From JBNJDJ01 sp051744845 (GTDB lineage Bacteria; Bacillota; Clostridia; Peptostreptococcales; Acidaminobacteraceae), in NCBI GenBank assembly GCA_051744845.1, contig JBNJDJ010000007.1, forward strand, positions 1 to 51,180: a DNA stretch of 51,180 nucleotides, read 5' to 3'. The notes beneath the pieces are model-generated. The model did no database searches. It saw only the letters and a list, made by a program, of their open reading frames with translations, and was not told the DNA's origin. Below, piece after piece: positions 8,839 through 17,139 of the stretch (position 1 is its first letter; each line of letters begins with the position of its first letter). A program made the position numbers and the translations under genes.

Positions 8839-11800
8839 ATGATTAATGAATTTAATATAAATGATGAAACATTTAGAATAAAAAACTATCAAAAAAAGGA
8901 TACATTTTCAAGTTTTTTGCCAGGAATAGCAGGTAAATTTGGGATACCTATGTGGGCTTTTTATGTTAATAGAGGCCAAGGTATTGCTAGTTTTGGAATA
9001 GAAAGTAAAGATAATCCATTAATGGAATTTTTTCCAGCTAATAAATCTTATGAAAATGTTGAGACTAAAGGTTTTAGAACTTTTATAAAAATCGATGGAA
9101 AAGTTTATGAACCTTTTATAGAGTTAAATGAAAAAATAACATCAGAGATGAAAATAAGTTCAGAGTGTTTAGAAATTACAGAAATAAATAAAAATTTAGA
9201 TATTGAAACTAATGTTAAATATTATATTTTACCAAATGAAAATTTTGGTGGTTTTGTCAGAAAATTATCTGTAAAAAATTTAAATAAAGATAAAAAAACA
9301 ATTAGTGTCTTAGATGGTATGCCAAAAATTATACCATTTGGAATTGATAATGATACGTTAAAAAAATTATCTCAAACAGTTTCAGCTTGGATTAATGTAA
9401 AGCATCTAGATAAAAAAATGCCATTTTTTACATTAAGTGCATCTTCTGAAGATGAAGCACAAGTTGATGAGATACATGCAGGAAATTTTTATATTTCTAC
9501 TTATAATAATAAATTAAATGAACCGATTATAGATCCTGGGAAAGTATTCGATTATGATAAAAGTTTTAAAAAACCAATATGTTTTATTGAAAATGAAGAA
9601 ATTGATTTAAATAATCAAAAGAAAGAAAATCAATTTCCATGTGCAATGAGTAATGTAAAAAATCTTTTATCACATAATGAAGAGATTCAAATAAATTCTA
9701 TATTTGGTCATATCAAAGATGAATCTATTTTACCTAAAGTAAAGGAAAAAGTTTTACAACCAAATTTTTTTAAAAATAAAAAAATAAAAAGCAAAAAAAT
9801 TCACAAAGCTTATTCCGATTTATGCTTTACACATAGTGGTGATTCTAGATTTAATGGATATGTAAAACAAAACTTTTTAGATAATATATTAAGAGGTGGA
9901 ATACCTATAAGTATTGGTAAAGATAATAAAAAAACTTATCATATTTTTTCAAGAAAACACGGAGATTTAGAAAGAGATTATAATAAGTTTTCTTTAGAAC
10001 CTAATTATTTTTCACAAGGAAATGGTAATTTTAGAGATGTAAATCAAAATAGAAGAAACGATATTTTCTTTAATAAGGAAGTTAAAGACCATAATATAAA
10101 AACATTTTTCGATTTGATTAGTTTAGAAGGTTTTAACCCTTTAGTTATAAATGGTCAAAAATTTATCTTAAAAGATGATATTAAAGATCTAAATTTAAAT
10201 AATAAGATATTAGATTTAATTACTAAGCCTTATTCAGTAGGAAAACTATACTCTTTATTGAAAGAAGAAGGATTTGAAGAAAAATTTGAAAAAATAATTG
10301 ATAAATCTGAATCCATTTTAGAGTCAGATTTTGATGAAGGTTACTGGGTTGATCATTGGACTTACAATTTAGATTTAATCGAAAGTTATTTAAGGATATA
10401 TCCTGATAAATTAAAAGAGTTATTTTTAAGAAAAGATTATAAGTTTTATGATTCTTATGTTTATGTTTTACCTAGAGATGAAAAGTATTATTTAACAGAT
10501 AGAGGAATAAGACAATATAATTCTTTAAAGGAAGATTTAGACAAAAAAGAAAAAATTAAAAATGAATTAAATGGTTCATTTAAAAAAGTTAATGGTAAAG
10601 TTTTAAAAGCATCTTTGATTGAAAAAATGACTATTTTACTTATAAATAAAATTGCAAGTTTAGATCCATCAGGCATAGGTATTGAAATGGAAGCCAATAA
10701 GCCAGGATGGTATGATGCATTAAATGGCTTACCAGGTATTTTTGGATCTTCTTTTGGTGAAACTGCTGAAGTTTATAAATGGACTAAATTTTTAAAAGAT
10801 ACAATCGATAAATTAGAGTTTAAGAATATTTTAGTAATAGATATATTTAAAGAGTTTTTCAATAAAATTAAACAAAATTTAATTACTTGGTCTCATAAAA
10901 AGGATGATTTTTTATATTGGGACTTAAGTAATAGTGCAAAAGAGGTTTATAGAAAGAAAAGTTTTGAAAATTTAGAGGACTCTTTTAGTGAAATTTCGAA
11001 AAAAGAATTAATCAAAACTTTAGACTTAATACTTGAAAAATTAGAATCTAGTATTAAAAAGGCTAGAAAAGAAGATGGACTGTTTACAATGTTTTACTCT
11101 CATAAAGCAGTTGATTTTGAAAAAACAGGAAAAATTAAAGATAATATGGAACTTGTTACTGTTTCAAAATTTGAAAAAAATCCATTAGGAAACTTCTTAG
11201 AAGGTCAAGTAAAAGCTTTAAAAGTATTAGATAATGACAAAGCCTTAAAGGAATTACACAAATCAGTTAAATCAAGTGAATTGTTTGATAAAAAATTAGA
11301 TATGTATAGAGTAAATGGGACTTTAGAAAACGAATCTTTTGAAATTGGACGAGCAAAGGCTTTTTCACCAGGATGGTTAGAAAATGGTTCTATATGGCTT
11401 CATATGGAGTATAAATATTTACTTGAGTTATTAAAAAATGGATTATATAAAGAATATATAGATGCATTTAATAAAGCAGGTATTTGTTATCAACCACCTG
11501 AAAGATATAAAAGATCGACTTTTGAAAATAGCTCATTTATTTTAAGTAGTTTAAATAGTGATTCTAAAAATCACGGTAGAGGATACATTGCCAGGTTAAG
11601 TGGAGCTACTGCAGAATTTATTGATATGTGGACGATTTTAAGTTTTGGTAAAAAGCCATTTAATTATGAAAATAATGAATTAGTATTTAAACCTAATCCA
11701 GTTTTAACTAAAAAATTATTTACTGAAAGTGAAAGCAAGGCTAGTATAAATTTTGATGAATTAAACTATAAGCAATTTAGTTTGCCTAAAAACACATATA

Positions 11801-12009
11801 CAGCTAGATTTTTAGGTCAGACTTTAATAGTTTATCATAATGAAAATAGAAAAGATACTTTTGGACCAAATGCTTGTCAAATAAATAAATATATTTTGAC
11901 TTATAAAAATGGTACTAAAGTAAATGTTAATAAACCAATTTTAAAAGGGGAAGATGCTAAAGATTTAAGAAAAGGTTTAATAACTAAATTAGATATAATT
12001 TTAAAATAA
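8839..12009 (+). CDS. Large beta-oligoglucan phosphorylase (GH94/GH161-like)
   Basis: A 1056-residue cytoplasmic protein of the long phosphorylase class often annotated as cellobiose phosphorylase. The N-terminus carries PGIAGKFGIPMWAFYVNRGQ, a conserved block of this class. The presumed catalytic segment is KPGWYDALNGLPGIFGSS, with Asp626 replacing the WND motif of short GH94 enzymes. The length and this motif fit oligoglucan phosphorylases, either 1,2-beta-oligoglucan (long GH94) or beta-1,3-oligoglucan (GH161). Placement beside a laminaribiose-phosphorylase-like gene favours beta-1,3 chains, but I cannot separate the two from sequence alone. It is the last gene of the operon and is followed by a terminator. 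Confidence 0.78.
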   Translation: MINEFNINDETFRIKNYQKKDTFSSFLPGIAGKFGIPMWAFYVNRGQGIASFGIESKDNPLMEFFPANKSYENVETKGFRTFIKIDGKVYEPFIELNEKITSEMKISSECLEITEINKNLDIETNVKYYILPNENFGGFVRKLSVKNLNKDKKTISVLDGMPKIIPFGIDNDTLKKLSQTVSAWINVKHLDKKMPFFTLSASSEDEAQVDEIHAGNFYISTYNNKLNEPIIDPGKVFDYDKSFKKPICFIENEEIDLNNQKKENQFPCAMSNVKNLLSHNEEIQINSIFGHIKDESILPKVKEKVLQPNFFKNKKIKSKKIHKAYSDLCFTHSGDSRFNGYVKQNFLDNILRGGIPISIGKDNKKTYHIFSRKHGDLERDYNKFSLEPNYFSQGNGNFRDVNQNRRNDIFFNKEVKDHNIKTFFDLISLEGFNPLVINGQKFILKDDIKDLNLNNKILDLITKPYSVGKLYSLLKEEGFEEKFEKIIDKSESILESDFDEGYWVDHWTYNLDLIESYLRIYPDKLKELFLRKDYKFYDSYVYVLPRDEKYYLTDRGIRQYNSLKEDLDKKEKIKNELNGSFKKVNGKVLKASLIEKMTILLINKIASLDPSGIGIEMEANKPGWYDALNGLPGIFGSSFGETAEVYKWTKFLKDTIDKLEFKNILVIDIFKEFFNKIKQNLITWSHKKDDFLYWDLSNSAKEVYRKKSFENLEDSFSEISKKELIKTLDLILEKLESSIKKARKEDGLFTMFYSHKAVDFEKTGKIKDNMELVTVSKFEKNPLGNFLEGQVKALKVLDNDKALKELHKSVKSSELFDKKLDMYRVNGTLENESFEIGRAKAFSPGWLENGSIWLHMEYKYLLELLKNGLYKEYIDAFNKAGICYQPPERYKRSTFENSSFILSSLNSDSKNHGRGYIARLSGATAEFIDMWTILSFGKKPFNYENNELVFKPNPVLTKKLFTESESKASINFDELNYKQFSLPKNTYTARFLGQTLIVYHNENRKDTFGPNACQINKYILTYKNGTKVNVNKPILKGEDAKDLRKGLITKLDIILK

Positions 12010-12017
12010 ATTTTTTT

Positions 12018-12051
12018 ACAGATCTTTAAAAGTTTAAAGGTCTGTTTTTTT
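12018..12051 (+). terminator. Terminator of glucan operon
   Basis: Stem ACAGATCTTT paired with AAAGGTCTGT (one G-T pair), then seven T residues. It closes the operon that begins at the LacI-type gene. Confidence 0.85.
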
Positions 12052-12163
12052 GTGTGTAAAAGTGTGTATATTTAAAATTTGGAAATAGCTAGCTATAGCT
12101 TATAACCTTTTGGAATAATAGTTGCATTTAATAATAAGTAAGTATAATAAAAGGATGGTGTAT

Positions 12164-13159
12164 ATGTTAGGTATAAGTATAGTGTTGAATTTATTTTGTT
12201 TAGTTGTTTTATTAAAATTTCATAAAGATAGAAAGTTTAAAAAAGAAAAGTTAAAAAGCGTTTTTAAGAAACTAAAGGAAAATGAAGAATTACTAATTAA
12301 AAACTTTTCATTTTTAGATCTGAATTTTGCAAATCATTTGAAAAATAAAAAGTTAGTTTTTAAAAAAGATAATAAAGAAAAGGAAATAGTAGTTAAAGAA
12401 AAAGATGGTTTTAAAGATGAAAAATTAATAAGTGAATTTAAAAAGATTAAAGAGAAGTTAGAAAAAAGTAAAGAGCTAGATTTAAAAATAAATACTAATA
12501 TTTCAAACGATTTAAATGATAAAATATCAGATGTGATTAATAAAAATTTAGAATTAAATGAAAAAAATAAAAAAGGTATTGAAAAGTTAGAATCATTTAT
12601 TGTTAAAACTTTAGAGACAGCAAATGATATTAATAAGGTTAGTAGTGAAATTAAAGAGTTAAAAGATTCAGCAAGTAAAATTAATTTAATAACAGAAAAA
12701 ATAAATAGTATTGCTGACCAAACTAATTTACTTTCACTTAATGCTACAATAGAAGCAGCAAGAGCAGGTGACGCAGGGCAAGGTTTTAGTGTAGTGGCTA
12801 ATGAAATAAGAAAACTATCAGAAGATGTTTCTAAATCAATTGAAAACATAGAAAAAGTAAATAAAAATATTTTAAATGAAATAGATAATGTTGTTGAGTC
12901 TATTTCGAAAACTGAAAGCAACCTTGATGGGCAAAATATTATTGTTAGTGAAACTTATCAAGGTTTTGAAGAAATGGATAAAAAAATATCTGAAATTTTA
13001 AAAGTTTTAAAAATGTTTAAAACTGAAATTATAAAAAATGAAGAAAATGAAAAAAAGGTTATGAAAAAAATTAAAAAATACAATGAAAAAAGTAGTAATA
13101 TATATAAAGATATTCATAAAATATCAACAAAAACTTTGAAGGACGTAGATATTGTTTAA
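12164..13159 (+). CDS. Sensorless MCP-like signalling protein
   Basis: A methyl-accepting chemotaxis protein homologue of 331 residues. The start chosen is the ATG at 12164, after GGATGGTG; upstream TTG and ATG codons in frame are less well placed. One N-terminal membrane helix (residues 2-19, ISIVLNLFCLVVLLKF) is followed by a charged linker and no HAMP or ligand-binding domain. The highly conserved CheA/CheW-contact hairpin tip is present near residues 185-215 (QTNLLSLNATIEAARAGDAG, then GFSVVANEIRKLSE). The short flanking coiled coils imply a small MCP class. It would report to CheA from a membrane-anchored but cytoplasmic position. It overlaps the convergent response regulator gene by three bases at the stops. 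No che genes are in the window. Confidence 0.88.
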   Translation: MLGISIVLNLFCLVVLLKFHKDRKFKKEKLKSVFKKLKENEELLIKNFSFLDLNFANHLKNKKLVFKKDNKEKEIVVKEKDGFKDEKLISEFKKIKEKLEKSKELDLKINTNISNDLNDKISDVINKNLELNEKNKKGIEKLESFIVKTLETANDINKVSSEIKELKDSASKINLITEKINSIADQTNLLSLNATIEAARAGDAGQGFSVVANEIRKLSEDVSKSIENIEKVNKNILNEIDNVVESISKTESNLDGQNIIVSETYQGFEEMDKKISEILKVLKMFKTEIIKNEENEKKVMKKIKKYNEKSSNIYKDIHKISTKTLKDVDIV

Positions 13160-13833
13160 GAATCTTTTATTATATAACCACGGCTATGTATTGTTTCAAT
13201 ATATTTATCTTTATTATCATCTAATTTTTTGCGTAATCTCATAATAGATGTGTTAACATTATTATCATTATAATGTTGACTTTTCCACACATTTTCTAAA
13301 ATCGATTTTTTACTTAAAATTATATTTTTATTAGATAATAAATAAACAAGTAAATTATATTCGTGTTCTGATAAAGAAAGTTCTTTTTCACCTTTAAAGA
13401 CTCTTTTTGATTTAGTATTTAATTTAAGATCTTTAACTTTTAAAATATCTTTTTTATTTAAATCGTAGTCATTAACTCTTCTAAGATGAGCTTTAATTCG
13501 ACTAGCGAGTAACATTAAATCAAAAGGTTTTGTAATATAATCATCTGCTCCTACATTAAAACCTTTGATTTGATCAATAGAGTTTGTTTTAGCAGTTAAA
13601 AATATAATTGGAGTATTATATTTTTCTCTTATTTTTTTACAAATAGTAATGCCGGCATTTGGTTCTTTATTTAATGCAATATCTAAAATTACTAAATCAA
13701 TAGATTTATCGATTAAAGCTAAAGCATCTAATGAAGAATACCCTTTTATGATTTTATAGTTAAAATTTTTTAAAAAGGTATCAATCATGTTTACAATTTC
13801 TTTTTCATCATCAACTACTAATAGTTTATACAT
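13156..13833 (-). CDS. OmpR/PhoB-family response regulator
   Basis: Two-component response regulator of 225 residues. The receiver domain has the acidic pair Asp8/Asp9, phospho-acceptor Asp51, Thr80 and Lys102. The C-terminal winged helix (about residues 125-223) has the HEYNLLVYLL and NVNTSIMRLRKKL blocks of Trans_reg_C. AAGGAG precedes the ATG. It is divergent from the YjiH-type gene. The only histidine kinase nearby is on the other strand at 15381-17129, so the two are probably partners although not in one operon. Targets are unknown; the divergent intergenic region 13834-13965 is an obvious candidate. Confidence 0.93.
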   Translation of the reverse strand: MYKLLVVDDEKEIVNMIDTFLKNFNYKIIKGYSSLDALALIDKSIDLVILDIALNKEPNAGITICKKIREKYNTPIIFLTAKTNSIDQIKGFNVGADDYITKPFDLMLLASRIKAHLRRVNDYDLNKKDILKVKDLKLNTKSKRVFKGEKELSLSEHEYNLLVYLLSNKNIILSKKSILENVWKSQHYNDNNVNTSIMRLRKKLDDNKDKYIETIHSRGYIIKDS

Positions 13834-13965
13834 AATGTACTCCTTAAATCTAACGATTTAATAACAAATTTATATCATTATTATTTTATTACAAAAAATA
13901 TTAAAAATAAAGATAAAATATATAATAAGTAAATTGTTAGAAAATTCAAACTTTAAGGAGGGAAA

Positions 13966-15282
13966 ATGGAAAAAGATAAAGTAAATAATTTTGAAGCATC
14001 TTTTAAAGACAAATTGAATTTTTATTTAATGTCAGCTGTAGGAATTTTAGTGTTTTTTATACCTATAACGTTAAATGGTGAAAAAACTATACCTTTAGAT
14101 CATATTGTTACATTTATAAAAACTAATTTTTCTACTTTTAGTTCTTATTATGCATTAGTTGTAATCATTTTAGGCGGTATTTACCCATTTATCAAAAAAA
14201 CTTGGGATAAAAGCTTATTTGATAGATTTATGTCTGTATTTAAATTATTTGGAATTATTGTAGCTTTTATGGCTATTACAAAGATAGGGCCTAAATTTTT
14301 ATTTGAACCTGATATGATACCTTTTTTGTATGATAAATTAGCTATTTCAGTTGGTTTAATTGTTCCAATAGGTGCTATATTTTTAGCATTTTTAGTTGGA
14401 TATGGTTTATTAGAATTTATAGGTGTTTTATTAAAACCAATTATGAATCCTATCTGGAACACACCTGGAAGATCTGCAATAGATGCTGTAGCGTCTTTTG
14501 TAGGCAGCTATTCTATAGGTTTATTAATTACAAACAAAGTTTATAAGGAAGGAAAATATTCTGCTAAAGAAGCTTCTATAATTGCTACAGGCTTTTCGAC
14601 TGTAAGTGCGACTTTTATGATAATAGTCGCTAAAACTTTAGGTTTAATGGATAAATGGAATTTTTATTTTTGGTCTACTTTGTTTATTACTTTTTTAATA
14701 ACAGCGATAACTACTAGAATATATCCTTTGAGTAAAAAGTCTGATGAATATGCAACTGATGAACCTATAAAGGAGCCAGAGATTGAAGGAAATATTTTGA
14801 AATCTGCCTATAATGAAGGATTAAAATCTGCATCTATTAGTGATGATTTAATTAAAGGTATAAAAGAAAATTTAATTGATGGTTTTAAAATGGCAATGAG
14901 TATTTTACCTTCAATATTGTCTGTAGGTTTATTAGGATTAATTTTAGCTAAATATACTCCTATTTTTAAAGGAATAGGATATATATTTTATCCATTTACA
15001 TTAATTATGAAAATTCCAGAGCCTTTATTAGCTGCAGAAGCATGTGCAATAGAAATTGCTGAAATGTTTTTACCAGCTTTACTAGTAACAGGAGCTTCAT
15101 TGCTAACAAAATATGTAATTGGTGTAGTTTCAGTAGCAGCTATTTTATTTTTTTCAGCTTCAATTCCTTGTATTTTATCTACTGATATTCCAATTAGTAT
15201 AAAGGATATATTGATTATTTGGTTTGAAAGAACAGTATTAGCTATTATTTTGGCTGCTTCATTTGGACATTTATTTTTATAA
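13966..15282 (+). CDS. YjiH-family membrane protein (nucleoside recognition/gate domain)
   Basis: A polytopic membrane protein of 438 residues with about ten hydrophobic segments and two gate-type domains. One contains PIMNPIWNTPGRSAIDAVAS and the other LLAAEACAIEIAEMFLPALL. This layout matches the YjiH family, which has no firmly established substrate. AAGGAGGG precedes the ATG. It lies between a response regulator (divergent) and a histidine kinase (downstream, after a terminator), so its expression may be controlled by that pair. It is probably a transporter or channel; the substrate is unknown. Confidence 0.82.
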   Translation: MEKDKVNNFEASFKDKLNFYLMSAVGILVFFIPITLNGEKTIPLDHIVTFIKTNFSTFSSYYALVVIILGGIYPFIKKTWDKSLFDRFMSVFKLFGIIVAFMAITKIGPKFLFEPDMIPFLYDKLAISVGLIVPIGAIFLAFLVGYGLLEFIGVLLKPIMNPIWNTPGRSAIDAVASFVGSYSIGLLITNKVYKEGKYSAKEASIIATGFSTVSATFMIIVAKTLGLMDKWNFYFWSTLFITFLITAITTRIYPLSKKSDEYATDEPIKEPEIEGNILKSAYNEGLKSASISDDLIKGIKENLIDGFKMAMSILPSILSVGLLGLILAKYTPIFKGIGYIFYPFTLIMKIPEPLLAAEACAIEIAEMFLPALLVTGASLLTKYVIGVVSVAAILFFSASIPCILSTDIPISIKDILIIWFERTVLAIILAASFGHLFL

Positions 15283-15293
15283 AACATTAATTT

Positions 15294-15330
15294 AACCATA
15301 TGCATTAATTTGTATATGGTTTTTAATTTT
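15294..15330 (+). terminator. Terminator after YjiH-type gene
   Basis: AACCATAT (15294-15301) pairs with ATATGGTT (15314-15321) and is followed by a T-rich run. It separates the membrane-protein gene from the histidine kinase, which has a candidate -10 TATAAT at 15350-15355. Confidence 0.75.
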
Positions 15331-15380
15331 TATTTTTTCATTTTTAAGATATAATATATTTACGAATACAAGGAGAATAT

Positions 15381-17129
15381 ATGAAAATAAAAAATAAAAT
15401 AGTTATTTCAATTGGGTTATTCACTTCTGTATTAATTATATTTATTATTTATTTTGTTTATAATGATTCAATGAGATTATTAAAAGAAAATCAAGAAGAA
15501 ATTATGGATATACAATTAAAAAGAGCTAGTGAAAATATTGATTATTTAATTAAATTAAATGAGAAAGAGACTGAAAAATTGTCTGAAAATTATAAGATTA
15601 AGCAGTTTTTCAAAGGCAAAGTTTCTAATATAGAATTAAATAAATATTTGATTGATTTAATGAAAGATAAAAATAAAAACTCTTATTATAAAGATTTTTT
15701 TCTATTAAATAAAAATGGAAAAATGGAATCTACTACTATGAAAAGTGCTAAAGATTTAGATTTATCTAGTAGAAGATATTTTAAAATATGTAAAAATAGT
15801 AAAAAAACAGTTACTAGCGATATTTTAATTGCAAAATCTGATCAGGAATTAATATTAATAAGTTTATCTCCGATTTTCAAAGATAATAAATTAATAGGTT
15901 TTTCAGGTATTGCTATAAAAGCAGATTATATATCAGGGTTTATAGAAAAAATGGCATTAGGTGAAAAAGGTTATTATATTATTTTAGATTCAAAAGGAAG
16001 AATTATTTCTCATCCAGATAAAGACAAGATAACTACTTTATTTGATAAAAATAAAAGTGATTATAAAGATAGGATAATAATTACTAGAGATATGAAAGAT
16101 TTAAATTATAAAATAATTGCTTTAATAAAAAAAGAAGAAATAAATGAAAAAACAAATATATTATTAAATAATGTATATAATATTGGATTTATAGGAATAC
16201 TGATTTCTATATTAATTTCATTATTTTTGGCAGACATTATAATAGCTCCTATAAAAAGAGTAAATAAAAAATTTGAAAAGTTAATACAAAAATCAAATAT
16301 TTTTGATAAATCTTTAAAAAGAAATATAAATGAATTTGACAATGATTTAAGTAGAGGTAATAATATACATAAGCTAGAGAAAAATTCATCAATTATTGTA
16401 TCTAAAATGGATAAGTTTGAAATAGAAAAATATACAGAAAAGGCTTTAAAAATATATGATAATACCTTAGTGTTTATTTCAAAATTGTCTCATGATTTAA
16501 GAACGCCTTTGACTTTGATAAAAGGATATAGTGATGTATTATTATTATCTATTGATGAAGATAATAAAAAATATTTAGATAAAATTAATAAAAGTGTAAA
16601 AGATATGGAAAATATTATTCGTAATGAATTAGAATTAGCTTATGAAGTGACTAAAGAAACTAATTTAAATAAAGAAGAAGTTGATTTAAAAAGTTTTTCA
16701 AATACTTTAATTGAAGAAATGAAAAGTTTGTCTAAACAAAAAAATAGAAAAATTATTATAAAAAATGATAAAATTATTGGGAAATCTATATTAGATAAAA
16801 CAAATATAAAAAGAGTAGTAGAAAATGTTTTTAATAATGCTTTAAAATATTCTAATAAAGAAATAATTTTTAATCTAATAGATGAAAAAGATTATTTATT
16901 AATTAAAATAAAAGATAAAGGTATAGGAATATCTGAAAAAGATATGGAAAATATTAAAGAAATGTTTTATCAAAATGATAAAAATTCTAAAGGCTATGGC
17001 TTAGGTCTATATATTTCTAAACAAATAATTGATAAACATAAATTTAAGTTAGAAATAAAGTCTAAATTAAATAAAGGAACTACAGTTATTATTAAAATAA
17101 AAAAACAAAAAGAATTAACAAGTAGATAG
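15381..17129 (+). CDS. dCache sensor histidine kinase
   Basis: A membrane sensor kinase of 582 residues. Helix 1 is at about residues 7-27 and helix 2 at about 267-290, enclosing an extracellular domain of about 240 residues with dCache features (DLSSRRYFK; GEKGYYIILDSKGRIISHPD). The cytoplasmic part has a HisKA dimerisation domain with phospho-accepting His371 in KLSHDLRTPLTL. The ATPase domain has N box FNNALKYSN, G1 box DKGIGIS and G2 box GYGLGLYIS. No obvious HAMP domain is seen between helix 2 and HisKA, only a lysine-rich linker. The ligand is probably a small molecule such as an amino acid or organic acid. It is followed after ten bases by the unrecognised 501-residue gene, so the two are very likely co-transcribed. 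Confidence 0.92.
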   Translation: MKIKNKIVISIGLFTSVLIIFIIYFVYNDSMRLLKENQEEIMDIQLKRASENIDYLIKLNEKETEKLSENYKIKQFFKGKVSNIELNKYLIDLMKDKNKNSYYKDFFLLNKNGKMESTTMKSAKDLDLSSRRYFKICKNSKKTVTSDILIAKSDQELILISLSPIFKDNKLIGFSGIAIKADYISGFIEKMALGEKGYYIILDSKGRIISHPDKDKITTLFDKNKSDYKDRIIITRDMKDLNYKIIALIKKEEINEKTNILLNNVYNIGFIGILISILISLFLADIIIAPIKRVNKKFEKLIQKSNIFDKSLKRNINEFDNDLSRGNNIHKLEKNSSIIVSKMDKFEIEKYTEKALKIYDNTLVFISKLSHDLRTPLTLIKGYSDVLLLSIDEDNKKYLDKINKSVKDMENIIRNELELAYEVTKETNLNKEEVDLKSFSNTLIEEMKSLSKQKNRKIIIKNDKIIGKSILDKTNIKRVVENVFNNALKYSNKEIIFNLIDEKDYLLIKIKDKGIGISEKDMENIKEMFYQNDKNSKGYGLGLYISKQIIDKHKFKLEIKSKLNKGTTVIIKIKKQKELTSR

Positions 17130-17139
17130 GAGAAATTAT

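Noticed and set aside
12122..12148. TTGCAT-15-TATAAT as promoter for the MCP-like gene
   Set aside because: A start site near 12155 would remove the SD of the chosen ATG, and the spacer is only 15 bases.
12334..12921. Long minus-strand reading frame inside the MCP-like gene
   Set aside because: The plus strand encodes the conserved MCP hairpin here; the antisense product is low-complexity Ser/Phe/Leu.
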